A stretch of 12,591 nucleotides of DNA from Rhodospirillaceae bacterium (GTDB taxonomy: Bacteria; Pseudomonadota; Alphaproteobacteria; Rhodospirillales; Rhodospirillaceae). Each line of letters opens with the position of its first letter. Positions within the stretch are counted from its first letter, which is position 1. The position numbers and the translations under genes were made by a program. A model generated the notes under the pieces. It was not told where the DNA came from. It worked only from the letters and a program-made list of their open reading frames with translations, and did no database searches. The DNA is taken from NCBI GenBank assembly GCA_016937315.1, contig JAFGWD010000267.1, positions 1-12,591 on the forward strand. Direction: 5' to 3'. Positions 6,256-12,591 of the stretch are shown piece after piece.

Positions 6256-7521
6256 TTACGCGCTAGAACCCACTTCGTCCTTGCGCTCCCCATAAATAAA
6301 CAACGGCTTGGAAGCGTCTTCGACGACTTCCTTACTTACCACAACCTCATCAATCCCACTCTGGCTAGGCAGATCGAACATGGTATCCAGCAGGATGCTT
6401 TCCATGATCGAACGCAAACCACGGGCACCGGTTTTGCGTGCAACCGCCTTCTTCGCGATGGAAATCAGCGCCTCATCCTTAAACGACAGGGTGACGTTTT
6501 CCATATCGAACAAGCGTTGATACTGTTTGACCAGGGCGTTCTTCGGCTTGGTCAAAATCTCGATCAGCGCCGCCTCGTCCAGATCTTCAAGCGTTGCAAT
6601 CACCGGTAACCGGCCCACAAATTCAGGGATCAGACCATACTTCAAGAGATCTTCTGGTTCCGCCGCCTTCAAGACCTCGCCAGAACGCCGCTCGTCGGGG
6701 CTTTTCACATCTGCACCAAAGCCGATCGAAGTGCCCTGATTGCGTTGTCCAATGACTTTTTCCAGGCCCGCAAATGCACCACCACAAATGAACAGGATGT
6801 TGGTGGTGTCTACTTGCAAAAATTCCTGTTGCGGATGTTTGCGCCCGCCCTGTGGCGGCACAGAGGCCACAGTGCCTTCCATGATCTTCAAAAGCGCCTG
6901 CTGCACACCTTCACCCGAAACATCGCGTGTAATCGATGGATTGTCGGACTTGCGACTGATTTTATCGATTTCATCAATGTAAACGATGCCGCGTTGGGCG
7001 CGTTCAACATTGTAATCAGCAGCCTGCAACAGCTTCAGAATGATGTTTTCCACATCCTCACCGACATAGCCAGCCTCGGTCAGGGTGGTTGCATCCGCCA
7101 TCGTGAACGGCACGTCCAGAATTCGCGCCAAGGTCTGCGCCAACAGAGTCTTGCCGCACCCGGTGGGACCAATCAGCAGAATATTCGATTTTGACAGCTC
7201 GACATCGTTGTTCTTAACGGCGTGAGCCAACCGCTTGTAATGATTGTGCACGGCAACCGCGAGAACCTTCTTCGCGTGCCTTTGTCCGATCACATAATCG
7301 TCCAACACCGCCAGGATATCCAGGGGTGCCGGGACGCCATCGCGTGACCGCACCAAACTGGATTTGTTCTCTTCGCGGATGATGTCCATGCACAATTCGA
7401 CACACTCGTCGCAGATGAACACCGTCGGCCCGGCAATCAGCTTCCGCACTTCGTGCTGACTCTTGCCACAGAACGAGCAATACAACGTGTTCTTCGAGTC
7501 GCCGCCAGAGGACTTGACCAT
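6256..7521 (-). CDS. clpX: ATP-dependent Clp protease ATP-binding subunit ClpX
   Basis: ClpX is the AAA+ unfoldase that recognises tagged substrates and threads them into ClpP; it also works alone as a remodelling chaperone. The protein is 421 aa, the normal length. The N-terminal zinc-binding domain has Cys15, Cys18, Cys37 and Cys40 (CSFCGK ... CDECVELC). Next come Walker A GPTGCGKT (118-125), the pore loop GYVGED (151-156), Walker B YIDEIDK (181-187), the IGF loop that docks on ClpP (IGFGAD, 266-271) and the sensor-2 motif GARGLR (365-370). A cysteine replaces the more common serine inside the P-loop, which is tolerated in this family. The ATG at 7521 has AGGAG 6 bases upstream. ClpP is 208 bases upstream on the same strand. 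Confidence 0.98.
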   Translation of the reverse strand: MVKSSGGDSKNTLYCSFCGKSQHEVRKLIAGPTVFICDECVELCMDIIREENKSSLVRSRDGVPAPLDILAVLDDYVIGQRHAKKVLAVAVHNHYKRLAHAVKNNDVELSKSNILLIGPTGCGKTLLAQTLARILDVPFTMADATTLTEAGYVGEDVENIILKLLQAADYNVERAQRGIVYIDEIDKISRKSDNPSITRDVSGEGVQQALLKIMEGTVASVPPQGGRKHPQQEFLQVDTTNILFICGGAFAGLEKVIGQRNQGTSIGFGADVKSPDERRSGEVLKAAEPEDLLKYGLIPEFVGRLPVIATLEDLDEAALIEILTKPKNALVKQYQRLFDMENVTLSFKDEALISIAKKAVARKTGARGLRSIMESILLDTMFDLPSQSGIDEVVVSKEVVEDASKPLFIYGERKDEVGSSA

Positions 7522-7684
7522 CCATTACTCCTACCATCGAGACCGTCACCAAGCACCATATGTGCCGTGGACGAAATCCTTAATGCACATCATCCTAGCC
7601 GGACAAACATACATCAAACAACCCGCAAATCCGGGACCAACCGAAGGAAAACACCAGCCTCACCCTCATAGGTAGGGGCATTCT

Positions 7685-7706
7685 GCCGAAACGTCATCGT
7701 CACGGC
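7685..7706 (-). other. Hairpin in the clpP-clpX spacer
   Basis: The 208-base spacer 7522-7729 holds a 9-bp imperfect stem (7685-7693 with 7698-7706; one T-T mismatch, one G-T pair; 4-base loop) starting 24 bases after the clpP stop. No T-run follows, so it reads as a processing or stability element rather than a terminator. A weak promoter-like pair for clpX (TTGTTT, 18 bases, TAGGAT) is also present in the spacer. Confidence 0.35.
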
Positions 7707-7729
7707 TCGGGGTTTTCGCCTTTTCTGCC

Positions 7730-8374
7730 TCAGTTGGTCTTTTTACCATCATCAGAGACCGGACGCTCAAACACCACCTCATCGACCAGACCAAACGCTT
7801 TGGCCGCCTCGGCAGTCATATAGTTATCGCGGTCCATCGCCTTTTCGATGGTCGCGATGTCCTGACCTGTATATTCGGCATAAACCCTATTCAAGCGGCC
7901 ACGCAGTTCCAAAATTTCACGGGCCTGGATTTCGATATCCGATGCTTGCCCCTGAAACCCACCAGAAGGCTGGTGGATCATAATCCGCGAATTTGGCAAG
8001 GCGAAGCGCTTACCCTTCGTGCCAGTACACAGCAGGAACGACCCCATAGACGCCGCCTGCCCCATGCACACCGTGGAGACGTCGCAGCGGACATACTTCA
8101 TGGTGTCAAAAATTGCCAACCCCGATGTCACCACACCGCCCGGCGAGTTGATATAAAACGAAATATCCTTGCTGGGGTTTTCGGACTCCAGAAACAGCAA
8201 CTGTGCACAGATCAGACTGGCCACTTCATCATTGACCTGGCCGGTCAAAAAGATAATGCGTTCCTTCAAAAGCCGCGAAAAAATATCGTAGGAGCGCTCG
8301 CCACGGCTGGTTTGCTCCACCACCATCGGGATCAGGGTGTTGTTGTAAACGTCGATGGGGTCACGGTCACGCAT
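7730..8374 (-). CDS. clpP: ATP-dependent Clp protease proteolytic subunit ClpP
   Basis: ClpP is the serine peptidase that forms the tetradecameric chamber of ClpXP. The protein is 214 aa from the ATG at 8374 (MRDRDPIDVYNNTLIPMVVEQ). The catalytic triad is visible as Ser109 (GQAASMGS), His134 (MIHQPSGG) and Asp183 (DRDNYM), with the 25- and 49-residue spacings of the E. coli enzyme. The glycine-rich NSPGGVVTSG segment also matches. The frame can be extended 5 codons to a TTG at 8389, but that codon has no Shine-Dalgarno site, while the ATG has GAGG (8380-8383) at 5 bases and gives the usual alphaproteobacterial N-terminus. It lies between tig and clpX. Confidence 0.97.
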   Translation of the reverse strand: MRDRDPIDVYNNTLIPMVVEQTSRGERSYDIFSRLLKERIIFLTGQVNDEVASLICAQLLFLESENPSKDISFYINSPGGVVTSGLAIFDTMKYVRCDVSTVCMGQAASMGSFLLCTGTKGKRFALPNSRIMIHQPSGGFQGQASDIEIQAREILELRGRLNRVYAEYTGQDIATIEKAMDRDNYMTAEAAKAFGLVDEVVFERPVSDDGKKTN

Positions 8375-8420
8375 GAAAGCCTCGCTCAATCGGATTGTCG
8401 TCTGAAAACTCGTACCCTAG

Positions 8421-8450
8421 GACATATCCGCTTTTCGGCAGCGCTTGCAA
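8421..8450 (-). promoter_or_regulatory. Candidate clpP promoter
   Basis: On the minus strand TTGCAA (8445-8450) and TATGTC (8421-8426) are separated by 18 bases. The element lies just after the tig terminator and about 45 bases before the clpP ATG. The -35 is inside CCTTGCAAG, so a heat-shock type promoter is possible, but neither match is strong. Confidence 0.35.
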
Positions 8451-8456
8451 GGCCGG

Positions 8457-8490
8457 AAAAAGATAGCGCCCGGAGGAAACCCCCGGGCGC
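8457..8490 (-). terminator. tig terminator
   Basis: On the minus strand GCGCCCGGGGG (8480-8490), a TTT loop and CCTCCGGGCGC (8466-8476) form an 11-bp GC-rich stem with one mismatch. TATCTTTTT (8465-8457) follows. It lies 30 bases after the tig stop codon and separates tig from clpP. Confidence 0.88.
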
Positions 8491-8520
8491 CACGTCATTG
8501 CATGCACCAGCATGCCGGAA

Positions 8521-9996
8521 TTATTCCTCAGCGGATTTCGCCTTCTTCTTGGCAGGCTTCTTCGCCGGGGCCTTTTCGGCCGTTTCTTCCTGGGCCTCAG
8601 CCTCAGCCTCTGACTTGGAGGCGGCCTTGGTCGCTTTTTTCTTCGCCGGAGTCTTCTTTTTCTCTACCACCTCGGCCTGATCGGGATCAGCCATCAACTC
8701 TTGCGGTGTCACTTCACGATCCGTCAGATTGACCAATTCCAGAATAAAATCGACGGTCTTTTCTTCAAACAGAGGCGCATGGAACTGTTCCATAGCTTCC
8801 GGATTCTTGGTGAAGTATTCAAAAACCTGACGTTCTTGACCGGGGAATTGACGCGCCTGCTGGAACACCGCACGCTGCAAGTCTTCCTTGCCGACCTGGA
8901 TATTGTTGACACGACCAATTTCAGCCAGAACCAGGCCCAACCGCACGCGCCGTTCCGCAATGACCCGATATTCCTCTTTCAGAGATTCTTCGGACTTTTC
9001 CACATCGGCGGGGTCCAAAGTGCCATTGGTCTTGGCTTCTTCCAGAGATTTCCAGATCGCCGCAAATTCCGAGTCCATCATCGCAACCGGAATATCGAAC
9101 TTGTGAGCTTCGTCCAGAGCATCCAGCAACACGCGCTTCAAACGCTGGCGAGATACCTGTACAAATTCTTCCTCAATCCGGTTACGCAGAGCCTTACGCA
9201 GCTCTTCCAGGCTTTCCAGCCCTTCCTTCTTTGCCAACTCGTCATCAACCGTCGGCATGACCAGTGTCTTGATCTCCTTCAAGGTGACATCAAAGACGGT
9301 TTCTTTGCCGGCCAAATCCTTGGCGTGGTACGCCTCGGGGAAAGTCACCTTGACTTCAACCGCTTCACCAACCTTGGCTCCGATCAACTGGTCTTCAAAA
9401 CCAGGGATGAACATACCGGAACCGAGTTCCAGGTCAAAATCCGTACCTTCGCCGCCGGGGAACGGTACATCATCCAGCTTGCCGACGAAATCAATGACAA
9501 CGATATCACCCGAAGCCGCCGGACGCTCTTCCGAGATCGCTTCCGGAGTGGCGTGGTTACGCACCAAATTCTGTAGCGCCTTTTCCACATCCTCGTCAGG
9601 AGCAGAGGCCTTCAGACGTTCCAGACTGATGGTCGACAAATCGGCAATAGCGATTTCCGGCAAGACTTCCATCTCCACCGAAAACTCCAGATCCTTACCG
9701 TCTTCAAAAGACACAACTTCGATCTTCGGCTGCACAGCCGGGCGCAGGCTACGCTCGGAAACCGTCTTTGCCGTGCATTCGTTGATCATGGCTTCCAGGA
9801 CCTCGCCCATCACCGCCGACTGATACCGTTGGCGCAAAAACGCCATCGGCACCTTGCCGGGCCGGAACCCCGGAATCGAGGCATTGTGGCCGACCTCGAC
9901 CAAACGCGCCGTGACTTTTTCATCAATCTGGGCTGCCGGCACAACGATCGTGTACGCGCGCTTCAGCCCATCCGTGTTCGTTTCGGTTACCTGCAT
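8521..9996 (-). CDS. tig: Trigger factor (ribosome-associated chaperone/PPIase)
   Basis: Trigger factor is the first chaperone to meet nascent chains at the ribosome exit tunnel. The protein is 491 aa, against 432 in E. coli. The N-terminal ribosome-binding domain carries GFRPGKVP (43-50). The FKBP-type peptidyl-prolyl isomerase domain spans about 157-245 (GDIVVIDFVGKLDDVPFPGG ... FIPGFEDQLIGAKVGE). The helical substrate-binding C-domain runs to about 440. Residues 445-491 form an extra tail almost entirely of Lys, Ala and Glu, with AKKKA and PAKKPAKKKAK repeats. The ATG at 9996 gives the family start MQVTETN; only a weak AGAG precedes it. It is flanked by tRNA-Leu upstream and its own terminator downstream. 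Confidence 0.97.
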   Translation of the reverse strand: MQVTETNTDGLKRAYTIVVPAAQIDEKVTARLVEVGHNASIPGFRPGKVPMAFLRQRYQSAVMGEVLEAMINECTAKTVSERSLRPAVQPKIEVVSFEDGKDLEFSVEMEVLPEIAIADLSTISLERLKASAPDEDVEKALQNLVRNHATPEAISEERPAASGDIVVIDFVGKLDDVPFPGGEGTDFDLELGSGMFIPGFEDQLIGAKVGEAVEVKVTFPEAYHAKDLAGKETVFDVTLKEIKTLVMPTVDDELAKKEGLESLEELRKALRNRIEEEFVQVSRQRLKRVLLDALDEAHKFDIPVAMMDSEFAAIWKSLEEAKTNGTLDPADVEKSEESLKEEYRVIAERRVRLGLVLAEIGRVNNIQVGKEDLQRAVFQQARQFPGQERQVFEYFTKNPEAMEQFHAPLFEEKTVDFILELVNLTDREVTPQELMADPDQAEVVEKKKTPAKKKATKAASKSEAEAEAQEETAEKAPAKKPAKKKAKSAEE

Positions 9997-10010
9997 AGGA
10001 ACGCTCTATG

Positions 10011-10016
10011 ATTATA
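10011..10016 (-). promoter_or_regulatory. Perfect -10-like box close to the tig start
   Basis: TATAAT on the minus strand lies 14 bases before the tig ATG. No good -35 is found at 16-18 bases (TGTCCC at 17). If used, it would give a leader of roughly 7 bases, nearly leaderless. It may be chance; the tig transcript could instead start farther upstream or run on from tRNA-Leu, since no terminator is visible between them. Confidence 0.3.
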
Positions 10017-10147
10017 TCGTCTTGACGAAGCGAGGGACATCCGCCCAAGGACCATGCGACGTAAAACGGCCTGGACAGCTAGGAAACCATCGCGCGAAAT
10101 TCTTCTCAGGCGATTCGTCGTCGATACGATGGACGTTTGGACCAATA

Positions 10148-10231
10148 TGGTGCGGGCGAAGGGACTTGAACCCCCACGGCTTTCGCCACCAGAACCTAAA
10201 TCTGGCGTGTCTACCATTCCACCACGCCCGC
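10148..10231 (-). tRNA. tRNA-Leu (anticodon UAG)
   Basis: The 84-nt minus-strand sequence folds as a class II tRNA. The acceptor stem is GCGGGCG/CGCCCGC. The anticodon stem CCAGA/TCTGG holds the loop TTTAGGT, giving anticodon UAG, which reads CUA and other CUN leucine codons. The long variable arm (TGGCGAAAGCCGT) is typical of leucine tRNAs. The T-arm is GGGGG-TTCAAGT-CCCTT, with two G-T pairs at its base. CCA is encoded. It lies about 150 bases upstream of tig on the same strand. Confidence 0.98.
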
Positions 10232-10276
10232 AATCGTCCCGTACACCTCGGGCACAACGTATCGCCGGAGGCGGGT

Positions 10277-10303
10277 TCTATAACACGCCCCCCACGAAGA
10301 CAA
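10277..10303 (-). promoter_or_regulatory. Candidate tRNA-Leu promoter
   Basis: On the minus strand TTGTCT (10298-10303) and TATAGA (10277-10282) are separated by a short 15-base spacer. They lie between the nnr stop and the tRNA, about 46 bases from the tRNA 5' end. A GC-rich stretch (ACCCGCC) follows the -10, as at many stringently controlled stable-RNA promoters. Confidence 0.4.
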
Positions 10304-10308
10304 CATCT

Positions 10309-11835
10309 TTAATTTGTATCTGCCTCTCCCGTCAAAGCCCGCAGAACCATCGGAACCATTTCCGGCAGATCCTCGGCAATCAAGCCTGGGCCAAGACGTT
10401 TGGCCGCATCCCCATGCACCCAAACCGCCGCAGCAGCGGCAGCCAAAGGCCGCATACCTTGCGCCAACAGTCCTGCAATCAATCCCGCCAAGACATCCCC
10501 AGATCCGGCTGTCGACAAAGTTGGCGGGGCATTATCGTTAACCACCGCCTTACCATCGGGTGCGGCAATCACGGTGTCCGAGCCTTTCAAAACCACCACT
10601 GCACCAGATCGCTTTGCAGCCATTCGCACCGCGTGCAAACGCCCCCCGGTCAGATCGGGGAACAGCCGGGAAAACTCCCCCGCATGCGGCGTCAAAATAA
10701 CCGGCCCCTGAATAGCTTGGAACAAGACATCCGGCGTTTCAGCAAAGGCCGCAATGGCATCCGCATCCAAAACACACCCCCGCCCCGTCGCAAGAACTTC
10801 CAAAATTCTCTGACGGAGACGCGGCAATTCGCCATGCCCAGGACCGATTAAAACAACATTACGGCGTTCATCAGCCAAGACCTCACGGAACACCGCCTCA
10901 TCGGTATCGGTATGGGACGCAAACACCAAGGCACCCGGAGCATCGACGGCGTAGGCCGTAAAGGCATGCGGTGAACACACAATGCTGACCAATCCGGCTC
11001 CGACACGCCGTGCCGCACGCGTTGCCAAGCGTGCCGCCCCTGTCATCGTGCCGCCCACCACCAGGACATGCCCTCGTGTGTATTTATGAGATAGAGAATG
11101 GGGAACGGGAATTTGCCACAAAGAGGGACGGTTCACCCAGGTTTGCGCCGCAATCTCATAACAAACGTCGTCTGGAATACCAATATCAGCAATCGTAACA
11201 GACCCGCACAGATCTCGCCCCGGCAGCAACACATGACCCGGCTTCATCCGGAAAAAACTCACCGTCAACGCCGCTGCGGCGGCAAAGCCCCGAACCGCCC
11301 CCGTCGCCCCATCGACTCCACTGGGAATATCCACAGCGACAAGAGGCAATGACGCGTCCTGTGCCGCGCCCAGAACCTCGGCGATGAGCCCATCAACATC
11401 GCGACTGAGACCCGCACCGAACACGGCATCCACCACCAGTTCCGCCCCATCCAAACAATCCGGGCTTAAAGACTGAATATCCGGCCCCCAAGACTCTGCG
11501 AAAGCAGCAGCCTCCCCTCGCAGAGCCGACGCTGGGCACGACAAGGCCACCGTGACCGGCCACCCCGCTTCGCGCAGGGCGATGGCCACAACAAAACCAT
11601 CGCCGCCATTGTTGCCAGGGCCGCACAACACCGTGACCGGGCGCACCGTCCAGCGTTTTTCAATCTCGCGGGCGACCGCACGTCCCGCATTGTCCATCAA
11701 CATCGCACCAGAAATACCGGCAGCCACGGCGAAGCGATCGGCTAACGTCATTTGCTCAGGAGACAACAGCACGGCAGGCGATGCAGGCTGCACCAATCGC
11801 GGTGATTCTGTGTCTTTGGGAGATATTCTGATCAC
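10309..11835 (-). CDS. nnr: Bifunctional NAD(P)H-hydrate epimerase / ADP-dependent dehydratase
   Basis: This cytoplasmic repair enzyme restores NADH and NADPH from their hydrated forms. The N-terminal epimerase domain (YjeF-N, about 25-225) interconverts the R and S hydrates. The C-terminal ribokinase-like domain (about 240-500) dehydrates the S form using ADP. The protein is 508 aa from the chosen start, normal for the fused form. Motifs are GPGNNGGDG (72-80), DIPSGVDG (169-176), KYTRGHVLVVGG (251-262), TPHAGEFSRL (382-391), LKGSDTVI (416-423) and GSGDVLAG (444-451) with the catalytic Asp447. The frame extends to 12003, into the divergent gene, but that prefix has no family character. The GTG at 11835 has AGAGG (11842-11846) 6 bases upstream. 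Confidence 0.95.
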   Translation of the reverse strand: MIRISPKDTESPRLVQPASPAVLLSPEQMTLADRFAVAAGISGAMLMDNAGRAVAREIEKRWTVRPVTVLCGPGNNGGDGFVVAIALREAGWPVTVALSCPASALRGEAAAFAESWGPDIQSLSPDCLDGAELVVDAVFGAGLSRDVDGLIAEVLGAAQDASLPLVAVDIPSGVDGATGAVRGFAAAAALTVSFFRMKPGHVLLPGRDLCGSVTIADIGIPDDVCYEIAAQTWVNRPSLWQIPVPHSLSHKYTRGHVLVVGGTMTGAARLATRAARRVGAGLVSIVCSPHAFTAYAVDAPGALVFASHTDTDEAVFREVLADERRNVVLIGPGHGELPRLRQRILEVLATGRGCVLDADAIAAFAETPDVLFQAIQGPVILTPHAGEFSRLFPDLTGGRLHAVRMAAKRSGAVVVLKGSDTVIAAPDGKAVVNDNAPPTLSTAGSGDVLAGLIAGLLAQGMRPLAAAAAAVWVHGDAAKRLGPGLIAEDLPEMVPMVLRALTGEADTN

Positions 11836-11879
11836 GAACGACCTCTGTAGGATTGCACAGCGGAAAGATTTAGGTTCAA

Positions 11880-11907
11880 AGTGTAGCGCACTGCGACGCG
11901 GTGCAAA
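11880..11907 (-). promoter_or_regulatory. Candidate nnr promoter
   Basis: On the minus strand TTTGCA (11902-11907) is followed after 16 bases by TACACT (11880-11885), the same -10 hexamer as at hup. The predicted leader is about 40 bases. It lies in the 124-base region shared with the divergent DadA-like gene. Confidence 0.4.
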
Positions 11908-11959
11908 ACCATTTGCCTCTAACAGACCGCATTCTTCATTCTTGGGATACGTTATTTTT

Positions 11960-12591
11960 ATGCGCGTGATTGTCCTTGGTGCCGGAGTCGTTGGAATCAG
12001 CACAGCCTATGCCCTGGCACGGCGCGGTGCCGATGTTCTTGTCATTGACCGCCAACCAGCCCCAGCGCAGGAGACCAGTTTTGCCAACGGTGGACAAATT
12101 TCTGCGTGCCATGTGACCCCCTGGGCCACGCCACATACCCCGCGCCAATTGGCGAAATGGTTCGGGCATGCCGACGCGCCATTGTACCTACCCTTTTGGA
12201 AACTGGACTTCGACCTCTGGCGCTGGGGGGTTTTGTTCCTGTCCAACACCTCCGCCATACGCAGTTGTCGCAATTTAGAACGCGCCTTACGCGTGTCCAT
12301 GCACAGCCGCGAGGTCCTGAAAGCCTGGCGGACAGAGGCCAACGTACACTATGACGAGCGAACCTGCGGCATCCTGAATTTTTATCGTGACGGGTGCGAA
12401 TTTGACGCCGCCTGCCGCGCCAACGCCGCGATGAATGCCCACGGCTTGGACCGTGAGATCAAATCCGTCGACGACTGCATCGCCCTGGAACCTGCCTTGG
12501 AACAGGCACGTGCCAGCCTGGTGGGTGGCATTTACAGCCCCTCGGACGAGAGCGGGGATGCGATGATGTTCACCCAGGCTCTCGCACAGGA
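11960..12591 (+). CDS. dadA: D-amino acid dehydrogenase (DadA-like FAD oxidoreductase), 5' part
   Basis: This membrane-associated flavoenzyme family oxidatively deaminates D-amino acids to 2-oxo acids and passes electrons to the respiratory chain. 210 codons are visible with no stop; the 3' half lies beyond the window. The N-terminus MRVIVLGAGVVGISTAYALA carries the FAD-binding GAGVVG (7-12) and an acidic residue ending the second strand (VLVID, 26-30). The family motif ETSFANGGQIS is at 38-48, and a GIYSPSDESGDAMMFTQALA stretch ends the visible part, both characteristic of the DadA group. The ATG at 11960 lacks a clear Shine-Dalgarno site. It diverges from nnr with 124 bases between the starts. 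No alr (alanine racemase) partner is visible; it could lie to the right. Other DAO-family oxidoreductases are the alternative. Confidence 0.88.
   Translation, partial: MRVIVLGAGVVGISTAYALARRGADVLVIDRQPAPAQETSFANGGQISACHVTPWATPHTPRQLAKWFGHADAPLYLPFWKLDFDLWRWGVLFLSNTSAIRSCRNLERALRVSMHSREVLKAWRTEANVHYDERTCGILNFYRDGCEFDAACRANAAMNAHGLDREIKSVDDCIALEPALEQARASLVGGIYSPSDESGDAMMFTQALAQ

Noticed and set aside
9987..10257. Minus-strand frames across tRNA-Leu
   Set aside because: They read through the tRNA and its spacers; no protein family character.
1..12591. Defence island, CRISPR array, prophage, toxin-antitoxin or new biosynthetic system
   Set aside because: Every substantial gene belongs to a known housekeeping or transport family; no array-like repeats, transposase, integrase or clusters of unknown genes are present.

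Overview
The window looks like a chromosomal segment from an alphaproteobacterium of moderate GC content, probably of Rhodospirillales type. The evidence is the protein sequences (for example the ClpX Zn-finger region and the ClpP opening residues MRDRDP) and the gene order tRNA-Leu, tig, clpP, clpX, lon, hup, tRNA-Val, then the nuo operon. I could not run a search, so the order-level placement is tentative. Almost everything is housekeeping.

Reading the minus strand from right to left, positions 12003 to 1 hold: nnr (NAD(P)HX repair), a tRNA-Leu(UAG), tig (trigger factor), clpP, clpX, lon, hup (HU), a tRNA-Val(UAC), and nuoA-nuoB-nuoC (start of respiratory complex I, with nuoC cut by the window edge). 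Tig folds new chains at the ribosome, ClpXP and Lon are the two main soluble AAA+ proteases, and HU is the nucleoid protein. This protein quality-control block is a well-known proteobacterial neighbourhood. Several intergenic regions carry recognisable hairpin terminators (after tig, lon, hup and tRNA-Val).

Three genes lie on the plus strand. A 67-aa DUF2892/YgaP-type membrane protein and a LysE/RhtB-family exporter sit between tRNA-Val and nuoA, behind a roughly 600-bp region without convincing coding capacity. At the right edge, divergent from nnr, is the 5' part of a DadA-like D-amino acid dehydrogenase, open to the window end.

Four starts differ from the longest open frame: nuoB (ATG at 1057), hup (GTG at 3401), clpP (ATG at 8374) and nnr (GTG at 11835). 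Each has a Shine-Dalgarno sequence at good spacing. I found no CRISPR array, insertion sequence, phage gene, toxin-antitoxin pair or candidate new defence or biosynthetic system. The points worth a second look are regulatory and architectural: the exporter pair in the conserved block, the tRNA-Val packed against the hup terminator, a hairpin overlapping the likely lon promoter, a possible very short tig leader, and a lysine/alanine/glutamate tail on trigger factor.
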